Shown here piece by piece: positions 1 through 7,265 of a stretch of DNA of 7,765 nt; within the stretch, counting starts at the first letter, position 1, and every line of letters begins with the position of its first letter. The DNA is taken from NCBI GenBank assembly GCA_900770705.1, contig CAAGLF010000056.1:1-7765 (forward strand). Reading direction: 5' to 3'. Both the position numbers and the translations under genes were made by a program. The notes under the pieces were generated by a model, which made no database searches, was not told where the DNA came from, and worked only from the letters and a program-made list of their open reading frames with translations. The DNA comes from Bacteroidaceae bacterium. Its GTDB lineage: Bacteria > Bacteroidota > Bacteroidia > Bacteroidales > Bacteroidaceae.

Positions 1-4
1 AAGA

Positions 5-466
5 GTGGACACTTTAAGTTACAAGACCATTTCTGCCAACAAGGCGACCGTTAAGAAAGAATGGGTCGTTGTAGACGCAACGGATCAGGTACTCGGTCGT
101 CTCTGCACCCGCGTTGCCAAGCTCCTCCGCGGCAAGTATAAGCCCAGCTATACGCCCCACGTGGATTGCGGCGACAATGTGATTATCGTCAATGCAGGCA
201 AAATCCGCCTCACCGGCAAGAAAATGACCGAGCGTATCTATTATACGTACACCGGCTACCCCGGCGGTCAGCGCGAGCACACACCCGCCAGCATCTTGGC
301 CAAGCCCAATGGCGCCGACAGGCTCCTGCGTCGTGTCGTAAAGGGTATGCTGCCCAAAAACCGTCTCGGTGCAAAGCTCCTCACCAACCTCTACACTTTC
401 GAAGGCAGCGAGCACAACATGCAGGCACAGCAGCCCAAAGTAATTGACATTAACCTCTTAAAATAA
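5..466 (+). CDS. rplM: 50S ribosomal protein L13 (uL13)
   Basis: This is the ribosomal protein uL13, an early-assembly protein of the large subunit that binds 23S rRNA. The 153-residue product has the family core: the WVVVDA segment at residues 20-25, a GR-L-----LLRGK stretch at 31-44, TGYPGG at 83-88 and the L13 signature MLPKNRLG at 115-122. Length is slightly above the roughly 140 residues usual in bacteria and matches Bacteroides-type L13 as I remember it. The start is a GTG at position 5. I chose it because the resulting N-terminus (MDTLSYKT) is the conserved Bacteroidales one and no in-frame ATG occurs before residue 74. Only four bases precede it in the window, so its promoter and initiation region cannot be seen. 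It is the first visible gene of the block with rpsI, 12 nt downstream. Confidence 0.97.
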   Translation: MDTLSYKTISANKATVKKEWVVVDATDQVLGRLCTRVAKLLRGKYKPSYTPHVDCGDNVIIVNAGKIRLTGKKMTERIYYTYTGYPGGQREHTPASILAKPNGADRLLRRVVKGMLPKNRLGAKLLTNLYTFEGSEHNMQAQQPKVIDINLLK

Positions 467-478
467 TTGTAAGCAGTA

Positions 479-865
479 ATGGAAATGATTAATGCACTTG
501 GTCGTCGCAAAAGCGCCATCGCCCGCGTTTTCCTGACCGAAGGAAGCGGCAAAATCACTATTAACAAGCGCGACCTCAAGGAATATTTCCCCTCTCCCAT
601 CCTGCAGTTCGTCGTAAAGCAGCCCCTCGCTCTCCTCGACGCTACTGAAAAATACGACATCAAGGTCAACCTCACCGGAGGCGGCTTCACCGGACAGTCT
701 CAGGCTCTCCGCCTCGCCATTGCCCGCGCACTCGTCAAAATCAATGCCGACGACAAGAAGGCTCTCCGCGCAGAAGGATTTATGACCCGCGACTCTCGTG
801 CCGTTGAACGTAAGAAGCCGGGACGCCCCAAAGCACGCCGCCGCTTCCAGTTCAGCAAGCGTTAA
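479..865 (+). CDS. rpsI: 30S ribosomal protein S9 (uS9)
   Basis: This encodes uS9, a protein of the small-subunit head whose C-terminal tail reaches the P-site tRNA. The 128-residue product has GRRKSAIARV at residues 8-17, the S9 signature GGGFTGQ at 67-73 followed by ALRLAIARAL, and a basic tail ending in SKR. The final Arg is the residue known to touch the P-site anticodon stem. It begins with ATG 12 nt after the rplM stop, with no Shine-Dalgarno sequence in the gap, and the rplM-rpsI pair is near-universal in bacteria. After its stop come 188 nt without a gene before rpsB. Full length, with no abnormal residues seen. Confidence 0.97.
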   Translation: MEMINALGRRKSAIARVFLTEGSGKITINKRDLKEYFPSPILQFVVKQPLALLDATEKYDIKVNLTGGGFTGQSQALRLAIARALVKINADDKKALRAEGFMTRDSRAVERKKPGRPKARRRFQFSKR

Positions 866-1053
866 TACCACTTGCAGCCTGATGGCCCCACAGCAGCCCG
901 GCGCACGCCGCTCCTGCCGACACCATCCAAGGCAAATCGGCTGTTTAGCATCTAAGTTGCCCCGATTTCGCACGCAACGCCGAACTACCCGGCAACTGGT
1001 TGGACATTCAGTCAACTAAAAAGAACGTAAACAACAAAACAAAGCAAAAAGCA
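866..1053 (+). promoter_or_regulatory. Structured 5' leader of rpsB (possible S2-responsive RNA or attenuator)
   Basis: This 188-nt gap inside an otherwise tight ribosomal block carries no convincing gene. It holds several pairings. A GC hairpin lies at 899-910 (CGGC-GCAC-GCCG). A 7-bp helix can form between 934-940 (AAATCGG) and 962-968 (CCGATTT), and another between 955-961 (AGTTGCC) and 991-997 (GGCAACT). These two helices interleave as an H-type pseudoknot with no base between 961 and 962. A further hairpin at 999-1016 pairs GTTGGAC with GTCAAC, leaving one G bulged. The last 37 nt before the rpsB ATG contain 25 A and only 2 T, an open A-rich initiation region. In Enterobacteria the rpsB-tsf mRNA leader is repressed by S2. 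A similar role here is inference, and a promoter for rpsB-tsf could also lie in this stretch, though I found no clear Bacteroides-type -7 box (TAnnTTTG). Confidence 0.45.
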
Positions 1054-1836
1054 ATGTCAAGAACAAACTTCGAGACCCTCTTGGAGGCCGGATGTCATTT
1101 TGGCCACCTCAAACGTAAATGGAATCCCGCTATGGCTCCGTATATCTTTATGGAACGCAACGGTATCCACATCATCGACCTCCACAAAACAGTCGCAAAA
1201 ATCGATGAAGCGGCTGAAGCTCTCAAACAAATCGCAAAACAGGGCAAACGTGTCCTCTTCGTAGCTACTAAGAAGCAAGCCAAAGAACTTGTCGCCGAAA
1301 AAGCTGCAAGTGTCAATATGCCTTACGTGACAGAGCGCTGGCCCGGTGGTATGCTCACCAACTTTACGACAATCCGCAAGGCCGTGAAGAAAATGGCAAC
1401 CATCGACAAGCTCACCAACGACGGTACATTCTCCAACCTCTCCAAGCGTGAAATCCTCCAGATTTCCCGTCAGCGCGCAAAACTCGAGAAGAACCTCGGT
1501 TCCATCAGCGACCTGACCCGTCTTCCCGCCGCACTCTTCGTCGTTGACGTATGCAAGGAACACATCGCCGTCAAGGAAGCACAGCGTCTCGGCATTCCCG
1601 TGTTCGCTATCGTCGACACCAACAGCAATCCCGCCAACATCGACCACATTATCCCCGCCAACGACGACGCTACCTCCAGCGTAGACGTAATCCTCACCGC
1701 CTGCTGCGCAGCCATTGCCGAAGGCGTAGAGGAGCGCAAGGCCGAGAAGGTGGATGCTGAGGCCGCCGGCGAAGGCAAGAAAAAGGCACAAGCCGCACGT
1801 ACCGAGGAAGCAGAAGCTCCTGCAGCCGAAGCATAA
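1054..1836 (+). CDS. rpsB: 30S ribosomal protein S2 (uS2)
   Basis: This is uS2, a late-assembling small-subunit protein near the mRNA exit that helps recruit S1. From the ATG at 1054 the product is 260 residues. It starts MSRTNF and shows LLEAGCHFGHLKRKWNP at 9-25, the WPGGMLTNF segment at 96-104, and PVFAIVDTNSNP with IPANDDA near 182-206, all S2 family landmarks. An in-frame TTG at 1000 would add 18 residues rich in Asn, Lys and Gln. I reject it because those residues come from the A-rich leader and the conserved N-terminus begins at 1054. No Shine-Dalgarno sequence precedes the ATG. Residues from about 225 form a low-complexity Ala/Glu/Lys tail, a variable feature in this phylum. tsf follows after 103 nt containing a strong hairpin. 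Confidence 0.96.
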   Translation: MSRTNFETLLEAGCHFGHLKRKWNPAMAPYIFMERNGIHIIDLHKTVAKIDEAAEALKQIAKQGKRVLFVATKKQAKELVAEKAASVNMPYVTERWPGGMLTNFTTIRKAVKKMATIDKLTNDGTFSNLSKREILQISRQRAKLEKNLGSISDLTRLPAALFVVDVCKEHIAVKEAQRLGIPVFAIVDTNSNPANIDHIIPANDDATSSVDVILTACCAAIAEGVEERKAEKVDAEAAGEGKKKAQAARTEEAEAPAAEA

Positions 1837-1873
1837 TTCCCCTGACGTGTACAAAAAATAAACTAATAACACG

Positions 1874-1905
1874 TGCGGCGGCGCAGCCGAGGCTACGTCG
1901 CCGCA
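1874..1905 (+). terminator. Stable hairpin between rpsB and tsf (attenuator-like)
   Basis: TGCGGCGGCG (1874-1883) pairs with CGTCGCCGCA (1896-1905), giving 10 bp with one G-U wobble. A small inner AGC/GCT stem (1885-1887 with 1892-1894) extends it. The sequence TTTAT follows at once, a weak T-run, so this could be a partial terminator that sets the S2 to EF-Ts ratio, or an mRNA-processing or stability structure. It is not a strong terminator: the run is short and is broken by A. The rest of the 103-nt gap is A-rich. Confidence 0.55.
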
Positions 1906-1939
1906 TTTATCCAATAACGCTTCAAAAGACACCAAAGAA

Positions 1940-2764
1940 ATGGCAGCATCTCTCGAAGATATCAAGAAACTCCGCGCGCTGACCGGCGCCGGACTGGGCG
2001 ACTGCAAGAAGGCTCTCGCCGAAGCAGATGGAAACATCGAATCTGCAATCGAAATCATCCGTAAGAAGGGTCAGGCAGTAGCCGCCAAGCGCTCCGACCG
2101 CGAAGCTTCCGAAGGCTGTGTACTCACTAAGGCTGAAAACGGCTTCGGTGCTATTCTCGCCCTCAAGTGTGAGACCGACTTCGTGGCCAAGAATGCCGAT
2201 TTTGTCAAGCTCGCGCAAGACATCATCGACCTTGCTGTAGCCAACAAGTGCGCTACGCTCGACGAAGTCAAGGCTTTGTCGCTGAATGGCGTTACCGTGG
2301 CTGAGGCTGTCACCGATCGTTCCGGTATCACCGGCGAAAAGATGGAGCTCGATGGCTATATGACCATCACCAGCGACCATATTTCCACTTATGACCATCA
2401 GGGAAAGCACGTTCTCTGTACAATGGTTGCCTTGAACAAAGATGTTGACGCGCAGTACGGCCACGCTGTTGCCATGCAGGTAGCCGCAATGAACCCCGTC
2501 AGCCTCTCTGAAAACGACGTGCCCGAGGAAATCAAGAAGCAGGAATATGAGATTGCCGCTGACAAGGCTCGTCAGGAGGGCAAGCCCGAAAATATGATCG
2601 ACCGCATTGCTCAGGGCCGCATGCACAAGTTCTACAAGGAAGCATGTCTGCTTGAGCAGGAATTTATTCAGGACAGCAAGCTCACTGTGACTACTTACTT
2701 GCAGCAGGCTGACAAGGAGTGCACCGTGACGGCTTTCAAGCGCTTCACGCTTCGCGCTGAATAA
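1940..2764 (+). CDS. tsf: Translation elongation factor Ts
   Basis: EF-Ts is the cytosolic nucleotide-exchange factor that releases GDP from EF-Tu. The 274-residue product has the N-terminal UBA-like domain (about 5-45, LRALTGAGLGDCKKAL), then KRSDREASEGC at 50-60 and the TDFV motif at 79-82. Asp80 and Phe81 match in number the E. coli residues that push into the EF-Tu nucleotide site. The dimerisation core follows, and the C-terminal module has NMIDRIAQGRMHKFYKEACLLEQ from about 218 with the ending FKRFTLRAE. The start is the ATG after a purine/A-rich, Shine-Dalgarno-free stretch (1921-1939). E. coli EF-Ts is about 283 residues. Bacteroides orthologues as I remember them are longer (about 330) through an extra segment before the C-terminal module, which is absent here. 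This is the last gene of the block and is followed by an intrinsic terminator. Confidence 0.97.
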   Translation: MAASLEDIKKLRALTGAGLGDCKKALAEADGNIESAIEIIRKKGQAVAAKRSDREASEGCVLTKAENGFGAILALKCETDFVAKNADFVKLAQDIIDLAVANKCATLDEVKALSLNGVTVAEAVTDRSGITGEKMELDGYMTITSDHISTYDHQGKHVLCTMVALNKDVDAQYGHAVAMQVAAMNPVSLSENDVPEEIKKQEYEIAADKARQEGKPENMIDRIAQGRMHKFYKEACLLEQEFIQDSKLTVTTYLQQADKECTVTAFKRFTLRAE

Positions 2765-2786
2765 TTCGGCTGTTTAGATATTGACT

Positions 2787-2818
2787 AAAGGATGTATGCC
2801 AGGCGTACATCCTTTTTT
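2787..2818 (+). terminator. Intrinsic terminator of the rplM-rpsI-rpsB-tsf block
   Basis: The arm 2787-2799 (AAAGGATGTATGC) pairs with 2803-2815 (GCGTACATCCTTT) in a 13-bp stem with one wobble and a 3-nt loop (CAG). The T-tract runs from 2813 to 2818. It starts 22 nt after the tsf stop and is the clearest terminator in the window. About 8 nt beyond the T-tract is a weaker GGAC/GTCC hairpin (2826-2844) followed by TTTT, which I do not annotate separately. Confidence 0.93.
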
Positions 2819-2911
2819 CGTATCCGGACGGCCGAAAGCGGTCCTTTTCGTTGCTGTTGCGGATTGCTTTTCGTCCCTCGGCGCAGTAAGGCGAAACTAT
2901 CGCGGCGAAAG

Positions 2912-2959
2912 GAAAAATTACCTCGGCAGAAAGAAAAACTTTCGCCGAGGTAATTTTTC
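2912..2959. repeat. Perfect 16-bp palindrome, probable bidirectional terminator and copy of an intergenic repeat
   Basis: The arm at 2912-2927 (GAAAAATTACCTCGGC) is the exact reverse complement of 2944-2959. Inside the 16-nt loop a second stem GAAAG/CTTTC (2929-2933 with 2939-2943) closes an A5 loop, leaving only A2928 bulged. It lies between the convergent tsf and the - strand operon, 62 nt beyond the stop of the helix-hairpin-helix gene. The arms end in A5 and T5, so RNA from either strand forms a GC-containing stem finishing in U residues, as in a two-way terminator. The tsf transcript already has its own terminator upstream, so this one probably serves mainly the - strand genes. Its core TACCTCGGCAGAA recurs at 7230-7242 in opposite orientation. 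The remaining gene-free sequence (2819-2911 and 2960-3021) shows only weak short hairpins. Confidence 0.7.
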
Positions 2960-3021
2960 GTAAGTCGGAGATACGACGGGCTTACTTCGTGACCACCGGA
3001 TGAGCGGCCGTTCCGGAAGCA

Positions 3022-3933
3022 TCAGAAGTGGAAATAGGGCCGCAGACGTTCGAAGTCGTGAGGGGTAAATTCGGGATAGTTCGACAAGTCTGCCCAGTCG
3101 TGGAGTTTTCCGTATTTGCGGATGTGATTGACGATGACTTTTGTCTGCTCGTAGCTGAGATAGGGATGGCGCACGAGCTCTTTGAAGGTCAGCTTGTTGA
3201 TGTCGCGCACGCTGGGGCGGTAGTCGGGCGACACTTCAAACCAGGTGGCGATGTCGCGGGGCAGGCACTCTATTTCTTCCAGCTGGCGGGTACTTACGAA
3301 GCCGCCCAAACGTTCCCGATAGCTGCAGATGGCCGCAGCATAAGCCTTGCCGATTCCCGGGATGTGGGTAAGCGTCAGGGTATCTGCGGCGTTGAGGTCG
3401 ACAATGGTGCCAGACGGATACTTTTCCGGCCATTGCCTGCGCAGACTGTCCACTCTTAGCCGTTCTGCCTCCCGCTTCAGGCGTAATAAATCCGCTTCCG
3501 TCGGTGCAATGACGATGTAGGGAGCCAGTCGTTTGTACATAGCGGGATCCAGACCGTAGAGACGGGCAAAGTGCACCTTGTCGCGCCAGTGTCCGTGGGC
3601 TCTGCGGTATTGCAGTGCGTTGTGAGCCACGTAGGGAGGCAGTCCTAAACGCAGAAAGGTAGCGGAATCGGCCTCGTTGGGGTCGAAGTAGAAAAGTTCC
3701 CCGCCTCTTTCGGCCGCCTTTCGCCGGTGCTCTTCCGCTTTCTGCAGCGAGTCGATGGCCCGCAGTCGCCGAAAGCTGTCCAACTCTCGTCTGAGTGCCT
3801 CCGGAGTGGGAGCTATCTGTGGCGCGGGTTGCCATAAAGATCTTATCAGCAGCCCTCCTGCGGCCAGCAACAGCAGACTGCCCGTCATAAGTAGTCCACG
3901 CTTCATCGCACGGGGCAGCTGCTGCGGTTTCAT
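3022..3933 (-). CDS. Membrane-anchored helix-hairpin-helix (ComEA-like) protein
   Basis: A 303-residue protein with one N-terminal hydrophobic segment (about 13-34) after a basic start (MKPQQLPRAMKRG), so it is likely an inner-membrane-anchored or signal-anchored protein with the bulk in the periplasm. A charged helical linker follows (45-77). Then come three helix-hairpin-helix-type units: about 82-142 (FDPNEAD... LGLPPYVA... YGLDPAMYKRLAPYI), 176-235 (VDLNAADTLTLTHIPGIGKAYAAAI, with the PGIGK hairpin at 192-196) and 244-303 (DINKLTFKELVRHPYLSYEQ...). Such units bind DNA backbone non-specifically in ComEA, but the role of the Bacteroidales family is not known to me. The start at 3933 shares ATGA with the upstream nucleosidase stop, implying translational coupling. 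Reading further upstream in frame adds residues inside the nucleosidase gene and is rejected. M10 and M16 are alternative starts. The motifs are clear; the function is uncertain. Confidence 0.85.
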   Translation of the reverse strand: MKPQQLPRAMKRGLLMTGSLLLLAAGGLLIRSLWQPAPQIAPTPEALRRELDSFRRLRAIDSLQKAEEHRRKAAERGGELFYFDPNEADSATFLRLGLPPYVAHNALQYRRAHGHWRDKVHFARLYGLDPAMYKRLAPYIVIAPTEADLLRLKREAERLRVDSLRRQWPEKYPSGTIVDLNAADTLTLTHIPGIGKAYAAAICSYRERLGGFVSTRQLEEIECLPRDIATWFEVSPDYRPSVRDINKLTFKELVRHPYLSYEQTKVIVNHIRKYGKLHDWADLSNYPEFTPHDFERLRPYFHF

Positions 3934-4496
3934 AGGGAGGAAAAGTAATGGGTGAGTGCCTGTCGGGCGTCTGCCAGCCTTTCTTCCCACACTTTCACGG
4001 AGTTCTGTCCCACGATGTCGGTCACATATTTCACGGCTGCAAAGGGAAGCTGCATTTCGCGGCAGACATACGCATGGGCAAATGCTTCCATATCGCATAC
4101 ATCGCCTGAGAAGGGATGGCTGGCGGTCACAAAGTCGTCTCCCGTGTTTACGCTGAATTCTTCCGCCAGCTCCCGGCCTCCCACAACCGACTTGAGGGCA
4201 CGTAGCACGGGGTGGGGCAGGCGGTTCGCCAGCAGATAGTCCACTCCGGGAAGGTTCGTTGTCTCGAGATCACGGTCGATGAAGCGTTGGCAGGCCAAAA
4301 TGTCGCCTACTGCGTAGCGAAGGGTACCGGCCGTGCCGATGTTCAGTACGAGTTCCGGCTTCAGCTTTCCGATGGCCCGGGTAAGGGCAAAGGCGGCGCA
4401 GGTTTTGCCGACGCCCGTGCAGAGGTATTCCACGGGAAGCCCCGGAAGATTGACTTCCACGGCCTCCCCCTGTGTGGCAAAGGTGATAAGTATCAT
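3930..4496 (-). CDS. Small nucleosidase of the MTA/SAH nucleosidase-futalosine hydrolase family
   Basis: A 188-residue cytosolic nucleosidase of the PNP_UDP_1 fold, which cleaves the N-glycosidic bond of a purine nucleoside with water. The landmarks are Glu11 in the N-terminal QGEAVEV segment (matching the acid of E. coli MtnN, Glu12), NIGTAG at 52-57, a TGDDFVTA substrate-pocket segment at 118-125, DMEAFA at 135-140 with Glu137 (the ribose-binding Glu174 position) and VTD at 158-160 with Asp160 (the Asp197 position). All catalytic positions are present. It is clearly shorter than MtnN (about 232), closer to the futalosine hydrolases MqnB. Substrate choice among methylthioadenosine, S-adenosylhomocysteine and futalosine cannot be settled here. 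It starts 69 nt after ettA, and its TGA overlaps the start of the next gene (ATGA). Confidence 0.85.
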   Translation of the reverse strand: MILITFATQGEAVEVNLPGLPVEYLCTGVGKTCAAFALTRAIGKLKPELVLNIGTAGTLRYAVGDILACQRFIDRDLETTNLPGVDYLLANRLPHPVLRALKSVVGGRELAEEFSVNTGDDFVTASHPFSGDVCDMEAFAHAYVCREMQLPFAAVKYVTDIVGQNSVKVWEERLADARQALTHYFSSL

Positions 4497-4565
4497 TCCA
4501 ACAATAATTGTGTGTCTGGCAATGCGCTTGCGGCACGGCCGGAGCCTTCCTGCAGGCGCTTGTCG

Positions 4566-6260
<1,695 letters not shown>

Positions 6261-6311
6261 TTTGATAGATATGCTTTTATATAGTATTGTTTACGTGGTA
6301 ATCCGGCGTAT

Positions 6312-7103
6312 TCAGCCGATAGCGGGGCGCAGGTCGTCGGCATCGTGCAGTACGGGGAACTTGCGGCGGAAAGTCGCGAGGGAATTGGCGTCGAGTTCGG
6401 CGGTCAGTATGCCTTCCTCGGCCTGAAGTTCGCCCAGGGTACGTCCTTTGGCGTCGATGATGGCTGAGCCGCCGGCGTATCGGCATTGCGGGTCGCTGCC
6501 TGTGCGGTTGACGCCGCATACGTAGCACTGGTTTTCGATGGCCCGTGCCCGGAGCAGTGTCTGCCAGGCCGTCTGTCTCGATTCCGGCCACGACGCCACG
6601 TAGAGCAGCAGGTCGTAGTCCGCTCCAAGTCCGCCTGTGGCTGTGCGGTTGCGGCTGAAGGCGGGGAAGCGCAGGTCGTAGCAGGTTTGCAGGAGCACTT
6701 TCCATTCGTCCAGAGGCACGACGACGCGCCTCTCGCCGCGTACGTATGTCTGGTCTTCGCCGCCGTAGGTGAAGAGGTGGCGCTTGTCGTAGTAGTCGGT
6801 GCTACCGTCGGGACGCACGAGGTAGAAGCGGTTGCGGAAGCCGTCTCCGTCCTGTGCCACGAGGCTTCCGGCCACGGCTGCGCCGAGTTTTTCGGCCGTC
6901 ACAGCCATCCAATTGAGGGCGGCCTCGCACCTGTCGGCCAGTTCGGCCGTGGGATGTACGTTGAAACCCGTGGCCCACATCTCGGGCAGCACAATCAGGC
7001 TGCTTCCGGCCACTTCCGGGCGTCCGGTGAGGTCGTCCAGTTTGCGTGTGTTGGCGATAATGTCGTCCCACACGATATCTGTCTGTAGGAGTGCAATCTT
7101 CAT
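6312..7103 (-). CDS. yafV: Omega-amidase (YafV/NIT2-type nitrilase-superfamily amidohydrolase)
   Basis: A 263-residue cytosolic carbon-nitrogen hydrolase. The Glu-Lys-Cys triad is visible: Glu41 in LPEMWATGF (39-47), Lys107 in YDKRHLF (105-111) and Cys141 in QTCYDLRFP (139-147). Glu116 is the likely extra active-site Glu. The segments ASWPE (170-174) and RARAIENQCYVCGVNRTG (185-202) match the YafV/omega-amidase branch rather than nitrilases or N-carbamoylases. Family members turn 2-oxoglutaramate or 2-oxosuccinamate into the 2-oxoacid and ammonia, clearing the product of glutamine transaminases, including the one in methionine salvage. Length is near E. coli YafV (about 256). It is upstream of ettA by 51 nt on the same strand and downstream of a palindrome-rich gap. 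The start at 7103 gives the typical MKIALLQTDI N-terminus. Substrate is inferred from family only. Confidence 0.88.
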   Translation of the reverse strand: MKIALLQTDIVWDDIIANTRKLDDLTGRPEVAGSSLIVLPEMWATGFNVHPTAELADRCEAALNWMAVTAEKLGAAVAGSLVAQDGDGFRNRFYLVRPDGSTDYYDKRHLFTYGGEDQTYVRGERRVVVPLDEWKVLLQTCYDLRFPAFSRNRTATGGLGADYDLLLYVASWPESRQTAWQTLLRARAIENQCYVCGVNRTGSDPQCRYAGGSAIIDAKGRTLGELQAEEGILTAELDANSLATFRRKFPVLHDADDLRPAIG

Positions 7104-7177
7104 TTTTCGTCTTTCGGGTGGAAGAAGTATGTGGCGCCGAGCTGGCTTTTCCTATCTCCGCAGAAAAAATAATTTCG

Positions 7178-7222
7178 GGCCGAAAAAAAAAATTTTCTGG
7201 GGCAGAAATTTTTTTTTCGGCC
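7178..7222. repeat. A/T-rich near-perfect palindrome, terminator-like
   Basis: GGCCG plus nine A (7178-7191) is the exact reverse complement of nine T plus CGGCC (7209-7222), a 14-bp stem. Inside, TTT/AAA and CT/AG pairs continue with single-base bulges (A7192, T7196). Read on the - strand, the direction of the genes on either side, a further hairpin is possible: 7230-7236 (TTCTGCC) pairs with 7201-7207 (GGCAGAA), and the run of ten U from 7192-7183 follows about 8 nt later. That arrangement could terminate TPR-gene transcripts or attenuate read-through into the omega-amidase gene. The two pairings share bases and exclude each other. The remainder of the 162-nt gap (7104-7265) shows no gene and no clear promoter. 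Confidence 0.6.
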
Positions 7223-7224
7223 GT

Positions 7225-7250
7225 GAAAGTTCTGCCGAGGTACGTGCCCC
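7225..7250 (-). repeat. Second copy of the TACCTCGGCAGAA intergenic repeat core
   Basis: On the - strand, 7242-7230 reads TACCTCGGCAGAA and is followed directly by CTTTC (7229-7225). At 2919-2943 on the + strand the same 13 bases and CTTTC appear, separated by seven extra bases (AGAAAAA). By rough count the chance of a shared 13-mer between two gaps of this size is about 0.001, so common origin is likely. TGCCCC at 7245-7250 is also complementary to GGGGCA at 7199-7204. This copy lacks the second arm that makes the first copy a perfect palindrome. Confidence 0.5.
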
Positions 7251-7265
7251 GTTTTTTCGGTGCGG

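Noticed and set aside
1000..1053. In-frame TTG extension of rpsB by 18 residues
   Set aside because: The extension encodes the A-rich leader, and the conserved S2 N-terminus starts at the ATG at 1054.
1057..2058. 333-residue open frame on the - strand across rpsB and the start of tsf
   Set aside because: Antisense shadow of two certain genes, with a Cys/Gly/Val-rich composition and no family resemblance.
1922..2626. 234-residue open frame on the - strand opposite tsf
   Set aside because: Antisense shadow of EF-Ts with no domain.
2781..2963. 60-residue open frame after tsf
   Set aside because: It begins with TTG next to the terminator stem and runs through the terminator and the palindrome. 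The product is low-complexity Lys/Asn/Arg coming from the repeat.
3934..4098. Upstream in-frame extension of the helix-hairpin-helix gene by 55 residues
   Set aside because: It lies entirely inside the nucleosidase gene in another frame. The start at 3933 gives a proper basic-then-hydrophobic N-terminus.
4501..4511. ACAATAATTGT palindrome just before the nucleosidase start, as an operator
   Set aside because: A 5+5 bp symmetry is frequent by chance in A/T-rich initiation regions, and nothing else supports an operator.
6486..7088. 200-residue open frame on the + strand opposite the omega-amidase gene
   Set aside because: The - strand gene has a complete catalytic triad; this frame has no recognisable motif.
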